From Plumapathes pennacea (taxonomy: Eukaryota > Cnidaria > Anthozoa > Antipatharia > Myriopathidae), in the NCBI GenBank assembly GCA_964036295.1, contig OZ038467.1:22324170-22388169 (forward strand): a stretch of DNA of 64,000 bases, given 5' to 3'. A program made the translations under genes and the position numbers. Shown piece by piece: positions 34,001 through 46,000 of this stretch (position 1 is its first letter; every line of letters begins with the position of its first letter). The notes under the pieces were generated by a model. The model made no database searches. It worked only from the letters and a program-made list of their open reading frames with translations, and was not told the DNA's origin.

Positions 34001-37000
34001 GCTGTTCAATCGGTTCTTACTTCGAGAAAGGTCATTCTTCTGAACAAACTTATTGGTAACCCTCGGCACTTTGTATCTCTGGCGTTTTTGGATTATAACG
34101 ATGTGTTTTGTTGAATTTAGCCGCACAATCACTTGATACGCACGCTTAGTGAAGCAAGGTTCGATGCTACTCGCGATCGGTTCTAGCTCCCTCCGATCGG
34201 CCCCGGCGATCGACCAAGTTGTTCAAAAGAAACTGTGTAGCCTTGTGGGTAAACCATCCTGCAAAGTGAGTTCAGGATTTGTTTTGGGGATTTAATGGAG
34301 CTTTGAAAGAGACGTCGCGAATCGTGGCGCATAAATACGGTTGTTCAAGAACGGACAAGGAAACTCTGTCCAGCAAAGCAGGAACTGTTTTAATACCGCT
34401 AATTTGTAAGACTTGTTCATCCTTTCTTCTAACTTCAGCATAACATTTGCAATTAAGCTACGGCACCAAGTTTTACGAAACTGACCGTGCATGTCACCAG
34501 TCGCTTTGAAACATTTCAGCTTTTCTATTCGCGACATGCTGTTTCCAATAATCACTACGATCTCGGAACAGTTTTTCCCAGCAATCGCAGTGATCTTAGC
34601 AATCCAGCGGTCTCTGAACACTTTTCTGAGCGATCGCAGTAATTGATTGCAATGCGGCATACCTCAGCTAATTGTACGTTTGGTAAACAAACTGCTGCCC
34701 ACGATTTTGGGCGGGAAAAGCTGCCGCGGACGCAAATTGTGGCGGGAAATACCCGGCCCGCTGACAATGTTGCAGGCTCAGAATGTCCGCTATTTCTGGC
34801 CATGGAGAGCGTTTGGAACAAGAGGCCATAAACCCCGTCGTGTTTTTTTCTTCGTATTAGGTATTGTGGATAATATTCGCTAGACCTAATACTCACTGAA
34901 TTGGACTGAGTTGCTTGCAGTGTTCGATCTTCGCAAGAAAGTAGCAAGGTCTTCTGCTCGCAGCTGGTTGTCGCTCTTATGAACTAAATTAAATGTAAAA
35001 CCGTTTTTGTTGATTTTAACATCTTGTTTGTTTTATTCAAATATAAATAGAATATATGATATCGTTGCGCTCAGAGCTTCTTAGATCAGCTAAACACCAC
35101 AACTAACAGTGTCGAACAATATCTTTCAATAGCTTGGCCGACTTGTCTTCTCTTTACCGTAGTTCCTCTTACGGTCCCTTTAACCGGTCAGCACTGGTCA
35201 ACAATTTAATTAAGTTTCAAGTAGAAACCTGATATCCTGAACAATTAAGGGTTTTCGCCAAAGAAGGTTATCCGCAGTACATCTTTCAGATTAAACAAAA
35301 ACACACGGCACAATTTAAACATTCGGGACCGAATATACTTTGAATAATATAAGTTTACTTGCGAGAACACGGTATTTTATTTTCTGTTGTTTAGGTGGAT
35401 TTTATTAAAAAGTGAAACAGACGTTTATAAGTGCGGTTCCGTTGCACCCAAAGGTTGTTTACTTTTCACCAACCAACCCTTATAAAATAATCTTGCCAAA
35501 TACCAAAACCGTAACTAATAAATATATTTTTATATCATAAATTTATCACTTGGTTATATTTAAGAAATATATAACGCGTCACCGTGTAATATAGCCTCAT
35601 CTAAACACGCGGGAAGTTGGGAGAACACTCGAGTAGCGTAAGCAAACCACGAGGCCGCCGAGTGGTTTCCGGCGCTACTCGAGTGTTCTCCCAACTTTCC
35701 AAGTGTTTAGATGAGGCTATATTACACGGGAACACGTTATATATTTCTTTTATAAAATAATTAGTCAAGTAAAGAACATCGCGTATCGCGTCAGCGTGTA
35801 ATATACTCTCATTTAACACGGTTATTTAGCCAATCAGGGCGCGTGTAGTATCATAGTTATTTTATAAATATATATATTAAATGCGAACCGAAAAAAGACA
35901 AGGCACACAGAATATTTTTATTTTCGACCAGAGAATCCCACATTTAATAGTTGTCAGTGAAGGTGTAAATTAAGTGGTCATCGACTTCCGTTTAAATAAA
36001 TGTCAAGTCGAACGGATGCTTACTGAAGGCGTTTGATGGAAAAAAATTCGAGAGAATATGCAGTAAAAACATTTTTTAGCCAAGCCAACTAAGATTATAA
36101 CAGACAAGGTAATTTCTATCAAGTGTTGAACGTTTTACAATAATGCTAAGAACTCTTTGGATTCTTTGGATAGTGTTAATCAAAGCCTACAGTTTTGCCA
36201 TTTCCTTCTTTCTCTTTTTTTCTTATAAAGTTTTAGATTTGATATTTACGACATTAGGAGTAAAGAGAGGTTCAGTCATTGAAAAGTGTTAGTAGGGAGA
36301 ACTTGGCTTTTGATACCCTGCACAGATGAAAGCTGATTATTCAACTCTCACTACAACGCTTGAATATATGTTTTAGAAGGCCACGAGAATCTGTATTTTG
36401 AGCTTCGGAGTTAAAGGAATACTCTACTCATAACTAACAGTTTATTCCCTTTAATTTTTCAGGTCAACTCAACGGATTTTCCTCGATAACTTTCGTAGCA
36501 GGAGTTGCTGCATTCAATAACTTGTCCATTGATCATGAAGGGCAGAACTACGTGCTAGAGATGGAAGCTTTCACCAATCGTGCATCAACATACAACTTCT
36601 CTTCCAATACGTCATCCTTCAGATTGAAACAGAGACGTCTGGAATTGTTCATTACCCAGCAACCAGGTAAAGTGCATTGCTCAAGTTGTACTGACCCAAA
36701 CCGCTTGTATCTCAAACCGCTGTGAATGATTGTACCTGCCATTCGACACGACAAATATTATAATGATCTAAGATTGCATATAAAAGAAACTCTGATAATT
36801 TCTAATCAAAAAATTAACTTAAATAAATATTTGACAGCGTATCTTTAGTGGTGACATTATGCCTTGTACAGTGCACTAACCCAACAAAAACAATACAGTC
36901 AAATGTTAAACAAATTATTGCAACAAAAATGCTGTGTGCTGATGATTATTTTGCGAGTGTTTACCAGGAACTTCTTCAATATTTCAGGTGATTGTAATGA

Positions 37001-40000
37001 CACTGTTCCTCGTGAATTTCAACCAGTTCTCGAGATTCGCGATATCGCTACGAATCGCAATACTGGTAGCCTGGGTTGGCGCGGCGGGAAGTGGCGTATA
37101 CATGCTACAATTCAAGAGTCTGGAGCTGAATTGATGAACGGTAGTACCAAATCAGATATCCCTCCCTCTGGTCGCATAATATTCACGAATATTAGCTTCA
37201 GTGACGTTGCAATCGGTTATCAATTGAAATTTGAAGTGACTGTTCTCCCAGCATCTTCCTTGTACTCAGGAATGGCTGTTTCTTCCCAAAAATTTGATGT
37301 GCTTCCCAGAAAGTTTTATCTAGCGCTTGTAACTCAACCAGGCAATGTAAATCAATCAGTCGTGTTTGGAACGCAGCCAGTGGTTGAACTTAGGGATGTT
37401 GGGACTCGCCGCCGGGCAACTCCTCTCAAGTACAAGCCGTGGGTCTTCGTGAGCCTGGGTACTAATCCCAAGCCAGGCGAGGCTTTTCTCAATGGAACGC
37501 GTAATGTTTCAGTTGTTAAAGAAAGAGCGGAGTTCACCGATCTGCTCATCACTCGTTATGGAAGCGGGTTTGTATTGTTGCTTCAGTCCACGTACGGCCA
37601 GAGCGTTACGACGGCACCATTCGAGGTAAATATCAATTCACTATCAGTATTATCGACACTATCGTCATTATCATCACCAACACCACCACCACCGTCATCA
37701 TCATCATCATCATCATCATCGTTATCATCACTATCATCACTATCATCATCATCATCATCACCTTTCTTACAAGCACCACGATCGATCGTGTTCATTCTTT
37801 AGAGATGACAGCCCTGTTTTGTATTTCAGGGTCTTTAGTGAGCTTGTTATAGTCTACCCATGACCATCAGTCACCCAGCAACGCCCACTAGATTTTAAAT
37901 GTTACATTTTGATCTTTTCCCCAGGTGAATTACATCAATGATTACTCGCCGAAATTTCATCTTCCCAGTGGTTACAACGCATCAATCTCCGAAGGAGTAT
38001 TGATTGGAACGTTTGTTATTTTCATCAATGCTACGGACATGGACGAGGGAACCCAGGGACAAGTGTACTACTCCATTGTGTCGGGCGATGTCGGCAGCGA
38101 TTTTTCAATCGATAACGTCTCGGGTGTGGTGACCACTCATGCAAATCGGATCGGGAGAAGAAAGCTATATATGCCCTCTCTGTTCGAGCAAGTGACGGAG
38201 CCGTCCCGGACAAAGTTCGATATACCGACGTCACCGTAACTGTTAACGTTGGTGATATCAATGACAATTCTCCGGCCTTCGTCGAGGAATCTTTTGTTTC
38301 CCAAATAAGGGAGACCGCTCTCGCTGGTGACGTCATTGTTAGAGCTCAAGCAGTGGACTTTGACACCGGAAGTAATGCTGACTTATGCTACTCCATTACA
38401 ACCAGTAATGCACATGGGTACTTTGGAATTAGAGAAGACACCGGAGACATCGTCGTGAACAAATCCTTGGACCTGGAGGGACCCACGCCCCCAGTGTTAC
38501 ATTATATTTTAGGTAAGGTCGCTTATTTTAACTGTACCGATCTTCATCCGTGTTGGAATCAAAGAAAAATTTTGTACAAAGACATGCATGCAGCCCCAGT
38601 GTACCTTTACTGCAAGAAAACAATTAGTAACTGATTCCAACGGAACGGAATGGTGAAAATGTAACAAATTCAAAAGTGACTTCCAGAAATGCATGTCCTT
38701 GGTTTTGCCATACACGTACGCGAATAGGATATAGATTGTATTACGTAAAAGATTAGATCCCAAATTAGCGCTGGTGAAGTTTGACTTTAACCACAGTTCA
38801 CCCATCCCAACTCCAGCAACTTCAGCATCGAGGAAAACGTCCCTGTGCCTGGGGGACTGGTGCTGATTGATGTTAATGCTACAGACCGAGACTTTGGCTC
38901 CCAAGGTAAGTCGAGGTGTCTGGTGTTACATTTAACACTTAGAGGAATTCAGGAAAAGGTAACAGCATCTATGAAGCGCTGGTTCCGGCTGGAGATAAAA
39001 CTGAGAAACGAATATAAAAGTTTATTGAAAACTGACAAGCGCAAGTGACGAGAAAGAATAATGAATGGACAACTAGAAAGTAACTGAATTATTTACTGCC
39101 AACTGAAGTACAGAAATCAAGCCACTGTTCCGAAGTTCCCTTCTTATTATTGGCAGTCCGTTGTGTTCACTTTTTGCGCCTCGTATTCATTAGTTGCTAG
39201 TATCTTTAGGCTAGACCAATCACTGTTCATTTTTCTGATTTAGCCAATCAGAAAGCGCGGCGAGCGAAAAATGGAGAACATTACTTTGACAGTGTAACAA
39301 CTAAAGCTACACATTTATTGTTTCAACAGGACAGGTCTGGTATTCTATTGTGTCTGGTAATCAAGATGACAAGTTCAACATCACGTCTGTGGATGGTGTG
39401 ATTACATTACTTGCGTCTTTAGACTACTTCGCCTAACCACACGTTTGTTGTACGAGCTTCGGACAGTGGCTCTGCTGAGCACAGGCGCCACGCAGATTTT
39501 ACTTATATTGTAAACGTCGTGGACGTAAACGACAACACGCCGCAGTTTGTACAAGACGTGTTCCATGTGAATGTGTTGAAGACTTGTGTTCAAGGTTAGT
39601 GGGCGTTTCTTTGTTTACTCTTCCAAATACTCGTCACTGGCCATCTTGTTCCCAGTCCTGACCCTTCCCCCGACGAACAGCAAGCCTCCTCCTCCCCCCC
39701 CACCCCACCCTCACCCTCGCTTCCTTGTTCTTCAGCTTTCTAAGTGAGACCATTATATGCGCCAGCAGGATGTTATAGTAAACGTTATCAGGTAAATGTT
39801 TTCTTGGTCATCTTGTGCAAACTACATTTCTCCAGCCTTCTTCTACAGCTTACCATATTACCCTAGAAAGACGACAGCGAGGGAGAGAGAAGACGTATTA
39901 CGCAGTATAATGAATGTTCTTATGTAGCGCACTTATTGATGAGATGAGATCGGACGTCAGTTTAGCAGTAGTCACTGTTTACAAGAAAACATATCCACAG

Positions 40001-43000
40001 ACTGTCACCAAGTTTGTAAGCATCCCATTCTAAGATTTCCTTGTCATCAACAGGTGACATTGTCTGGAAGACTCCTGCAAGTGACGTAGATTCCGGTAAC
40101 AACGGAAAGGTGAGCTTGGAAATCTTATCTGGAAATGAAGAGGGCTTCTTCGCTTTAAACGCCGACACTGGAGAGATGACGCTGCAGAAGAGGCTTGACC
40201 TGGAGAAAGCACAACTGTTGCACTGGAATTTTACGATGGTTGTAAAGGCAACGGACAAAGGCAAACCTCCGTTGTCTAGCAACGCCACGCTCCAATTAAA
40301 GGCGCGTTTCAGTTTCGTTTTTCAAACTACTATTGTTTGAAAATTCACTGTCCTATTGGCTTGTTCATTCAGATATGTGTTGTCTCTGAACATTTTAAAG
40401 TATATTGAGGTTGAAACATGTGTCATTTCTAAGAAATCACGTATTTGTACATACTGTACATCAGGGCCGTTTCTGGTTGTTGTCTCCAGCTAAACGATGC
40501 TGCATTCATTATCTTACACTACACTTAACACAGCTTGGGCAGAACGAAAGTCTGGCATTAAATGCTATAGATTTTCTACCAAACACTTCACAATAATAGC
40601 CAACGTTGGATAATATTAATTACGAATAATGAAATATGTAATTTTTAGTAACAGAAGTTCTGTATAATGCAGGTGGTCAGTTAAAGTGAATTCCCGCCCA
40701 AGTTCACAGCAAGTGAGAAGACCACGACGATTCCTGAGGACACCACAGGGGACACCTGGTGTTGAACATGTCTGCCACAGATGCTGACTTTGGTACTGAT
40801 GGAAAAGTTAGGTAAGTCGTGCAAAAAGTTACTGTGCATATGTCTTAAAGCTAGTGGCACTGCGGAACCAAGTAAATAGAGCGGAACCTCCGTAAATGAC
40901 CACCTCCCGTAAAGGACTACTTACCAAATGACCGATTAGTCACTCAGTCAATTTCTTTTAGTGAAACCTCTCTTAGGCGACCGCGACCACCGTTGAGGCT
41001 CACCGTTTGAGTTTTTCTAAAGTTTTTTTTTTACCTCTGGTAAGCGACCACTCTATGCTCTCAAACAGCAAGTTTCTGAGCAAGGTCTAACTTCCTTGCA
41101 AAAACCGGACAAAACACTAACGTACGTAATGTAACGTGCAACAGGACGCGATGTTGATTTATCAAAAGACAAGTTGGTTTTGACTTACTAAAGCTGCATT
41201 ATTTGACACTGGTTGTGGCTCAAAGCTGGATCTCACTTAGGCCTGCTATTACTTTTGTTTGCAGCGAATTTAGAGGTGTCCCCTATGGGCCACTGTATGC
41301 TATGTAAGACATTCTCGTAAGAGACCACCTGTCATAAGCGACCACTTAAAGACAAACGAAGGGTGGTCGCTTACGGGAGGTTTCACTGTATCAGTTTTAA
41401 TTTACTTTGATGTCTTGTATGTCTTTTTCAGGTATTCAATAAGTCAAGGGAACGATGTAAGAAGCTTTCGAGTAAATCCAGATACTGGTGAGGTTTTTGT
41501 TCAGACGCCTTTGGATTGCGAAAAAGTCCCCGTCTATCATCTGAAGATTCAAGCCTCTGATAGGGCACTGCTTCCAGCTAATCAGCGCAGCTCTCACATT
41601 ACTGCAACAGTGATCCTGAAAGATATTTATTAAACGACAACAAACCAGAATTTGGCAACGCCTCATACTACACCAATGTCAAGGAAACTGCGAGCGTGGG
41701 TGAAGAAGTTTTAACTGTCCAAGCAGTGGACACGGATCAAGGTAGATATAAGTTATGTGGCTTGACTTATATTTTGGTAAATTTTATAGGAGTGTAAATG
41801 TTATACACGTGTTAACAAGCTCAAAAAATAGACTAGGGTGGATTAAGAATGCAATTGAATGTGATATTCGCTGTTACGAGGCAACATAAATGAAATCTAA
41901 ACTGTGCACCAATTTGGCTTGGTCCTTGGTAATCATGTTACGTCACTCACCTTGTATAGCTCCTCATGGATTGTAACCACTGAACAGTACCTTTTTTTTC
42001 AAACAGGAACGAATGGGGAAGTGCAATATTTTATAAGTTCAGGCAAAAGCCATGGGTTTTTCAGCATGGACGCTAACACTGGAACAATAAAGGTGAAACA
42101 GAGCCTCGATCTGGAGTCTCAGCAACACGTCAACGACTTGTTGTACATTTTTACTGTACAGGCAGGAGACAAAGGTCAACCCAGGTCACTTAGCAACGAC
42201 GTCCTCGTTACTATAGAGATAAAAAGCGTCAACGAGTTTACACCCAAGCTGGAGCATCCGGGTCGACTGTACATTAAGATCCCCGAGAGTACTCAAGTAG
42301 GAAGTGTTATAGTGATAGTCGATGCTACTGATGGCGACTTTGGAGCTGACGGCACTCTTACTTATTCTATAATCACCGGAAATGACGTAGGGTCGTTCAG
42401 CATTGACCATAGCAGTGGCTTAGTAAGTGTAGCAAGAGTGCTTGACTATGAAACCATAGTTCTTTATGTGCTGGTTGTGCAAGTAACTGACAGGGGAACA
42501 GTCATCAGTCAGCGGCGCTCATCCGTTGCTAAGGTGACCGTGCGCCTGAGCAATGTAAACGACAGCGGTGATGTGGACATTCAAGTTGATGGCGTTGCCA
42601 AGCGACTCACTCCATCTGGAGATCCTGCTGAGCACGTGGGCTTAAAGACCAGCAGCACGATCAGCATTTTAGTCTGCTGTATGAAAATGGTGAGTAATGG
42701 ACTAATCCTTATATACTCATGTGTTCAGCAAAAGCAATCGCAAATGACTCTCGCTTCTGATTGGTTGAAGGTTTTTCTTTACAGCTTTGTGATTGGTTGA
42801 AGGTGTTACCTTATAGCTTTTGTGATTGGTGTTGTAACTACTTTGGTTGTAGTTTTAAGAACGTCCTCTAAAAGCCGCTCTAATATGTTTAAGAATATGG
42901 ATTCCTTTCATTGCTTTGCACGAGGTCCTCATATGCGACCTGTTTTATATTCCGATATAAATCTAATACTAACAACCCAACGGTTATTAGAAATCAGACC

Positions 43001-46000
43001 TCCTTCAAATCCTAGAGTAATTCCATAATATTTACTAGCACAACTATTACACATAGTTAACGAGATGTTAAAAACATGTTCTGACCTGAAGCGTTTATTC
43101 CTCAGGAACTACTGAGAAACGTCCCCGTCACGACCCCCGAGTGTCTTACGATGACTCTTCGAAGTCACGTGGGTTGTTTACTGTTCTGAAAAGCACCGGC
43201 CTGATTCAAGTCAATCAAGCAGAACTTCTTGGCGAAGGAACTTTGATTGTAAGAGTCCACAATGTCTACAATGTGCGCGTACTCATTAAAGTAGTGGGTT
43301 ATTCTGCTTTGGAAGTCTGGGCCAGTCTTTATCCAGCTGTTCAGCCGACAAACCGTGTCTTAACTATAAAGCGCGTGGGTAGCGCAAATGGAAACTTTCA
43401 GCAAGCCACCCTCGGACTTAACCTCGTTCTGACGGACAACTCAACGTTTGACGTTTCTACAATGCAGATGACGTCATATCACCTCATCCAAAATAACGTC
43501 AGGGTTGAAGCTTCAATCGGGCCCGATCCGTTGAATTTGTTGCGCGTTTCTCAAGGGAGCGATTACGGAACTTTAAGCGTATGTGGTGAGTTTGCAAGAA
43601 AGAAATCCAGCAATCTTGATTTGCCCGTCTCCAAAGAAGTTGTTACCATGCAGAAAATCCTAAGTGCTCAGCTGAACGGTCTGGTAAACAAAACTCTTGT
43701 TGCTTTGGAGAATGAAGCTGTAGCTCAGATCCACGTTCACTTTCTGATGAGCGACAGTTCTTCTTTGGTGGTACGAAACTTTTCAATCTACTCTGGACTG
43801 GTAAACTTCAAAGTTGACCATCCGGAAATTGCGTCAGTGGATAACAATACAGGCTGTGTCATACTGCTCAAGGATTACCATGACGTCATTATTGTGATAG
43901 TAACAGCCAATGACAATTCAGAAGAAACTGTAACCGTGAGGTTTTTCTGTAATACTGAGCCTCCAATAGGAGGAGTTGACATAGGCCAGCGGTTTGGTCC
44001 TGCAATACCATACCTTACTGCGCATCAGAAGGTAGAGATACCTCTGCGAGTGAACGCAGGCGCTGCAAGGCTACTTGCTTTTGATGTCACAATCTCTTAT
44101 GATGCGAACAAAGCACTGTTTTTGGGTGTTACTGCCATACCACCACGAGGCGGGAATAGTCCACTTGGCCAACGTTATCAAACCAGATACCCTACACATA
44201 GGAAGAATTTCAACTTTGGCCTTTAAAGCGCAACAGCGCGGTGTCATAGGATTACAAGGTAAGACTAACATGCTTATTGACGACAAGTTTGGATTCATAG
44301 GCACCATTCCTCCTCCTAGTACCCCAACTTCCTGTACCCAGAGTCCTTTAGGAGATGTGAATATGGATTGCGTGTTTGACGTCATGGATGCGGGATACAC
44401 GTTGTTGTACAGTCTGGCAAGAGAGCGCAAGTTTCGTGGCAGCGCCGATCAAAAGTTGTTTACAGAAACAACTCCATATATGGTAAGTTGCTCGCACAAC
44501 AGTTCTTGGTATGTATCAGAAGCGATCTGACTTGAACAGAAAGAGTTAGACTAGTTTCTGTTTTGTTTGTAGTCCGCCTCTTTTAAACTTACACTGTTAC
44601 GAGGATAATTGCATTTTTGGGTTTTATTTCATTGATAGTTCAAGCTGTTATCGTGCCCTTATTAGGAGCTTTTATCAGAAACTGAACCTCTTCACTGGTA
44701 AGCGGGGTTTGACGAGGAAAACAACAAGAAAAAGAATCAACTTTGACGCCAGCTGACATGAAATTGACGCGCGTTATAATGCACGCAGCATTTTTCAGAA
44801 TGTACCAAACAGATTGCGCGTTCTATTTATCTTATCTTATAAGTAGTACTGAATACGCTCTATCGAAGGGTTATATGTTGTTTATCGTGTCTTTTTCTTT
44901 TCTACAGAAGCAGACTATGGACTTCAACGTGAATGGGTTTGTAGATCGTAATGACGCGTTTCTTCTGTCCCGAGCCACTTTCGACATGGTGCGATTTACA
45001 GAGCCCTTACAAGTAATTCTGCCAGACCACACGAACCAATCAACCGAGTGCGCTTTCAAGATTCACATGAAGCTGACTCTGAAGAACGGAGACCCAGCGA
45101 GCGAGGAGTCTACCCAAGTGTTTTTTGAAATGGCAAGCAACAACCCACTGTTGTATGAAAAACTGAAGAACACAGAGCTGGAAGGGGGAGCGGAAATGGT
45201 CGCATGGTACGACAGCCAAAACGAGCTCTTTGGCGGAATTTTTGAGGTAAAGCTTGGTTTAGATGGAAGAGTTGCCGTAGCGTCCAAAAACTCCCATCTG
45301 CAAATTCTTAATCTGGGCCTGTCGATGATTCAGGTTACTCATAATCCTCCTCTCCCCGCGTCTTTTGTCAGCCCGCTGTTTTCTTTTTCGCGGGACCCAG
45401 AATTCAATGCGACTTTAGACGTTCCTCTCACTGCAAACTCCCGCTTGCTGCCCAAAGAACACTCGCCGCAACTCCACATCAACATGACAGAGCCGACATC
45501 AAATTGTTTGGATCCATGGATAGCCAAGAATGTCCGATTGACCTTTGAGAATGACTTCAGCGCCGTGAAGGGAAATGAAAAGATCTTCACAGCTTCTTTA
45601 GTCGACGATCTAACACGACGGATCACACATACAAAGATCGAAAATGTGCGACTGCTGCCTGGAAGCATTCTGGCCTATTTTGATGTCCTAGCTCGCCAGT
45701 CACATATTGAGAATGTTTTAGGTTCCATCTGGGACCTGGTGAGATCAGGTTATACTTTAAACGCTGCTGTGATGAATTTTAAGGTGCGGAAATTGATGCA
45801 GGTCGACAACGCGGATTACTATGGCCCTGAAGGAACACCAGGACCGGAAGAAAAAGAAGTGACGTCATTTCCTTTGGCAGCTGTGGTGTCTGTATGTGTC
45901 GTCGCTGCAATCATCGCTTTTGCGCTAGTACTGTACTTTATTTGCAGAAAACGCGTCTTCCGCACTAAAAGAGGCTTCCGAGTTGAGAGATTTAGCCGAG

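Noticed and set aside
34292-34947. Minus-strand frames of 120-130 codons in the large intron
   Set aside because: No recognisable domain, no splice context, and overlapping frames on the other strand.
37583-37795. Aspartate-rich frame on the minus strand
   Set aside because: Translation of the (TCA)n microsatellite.
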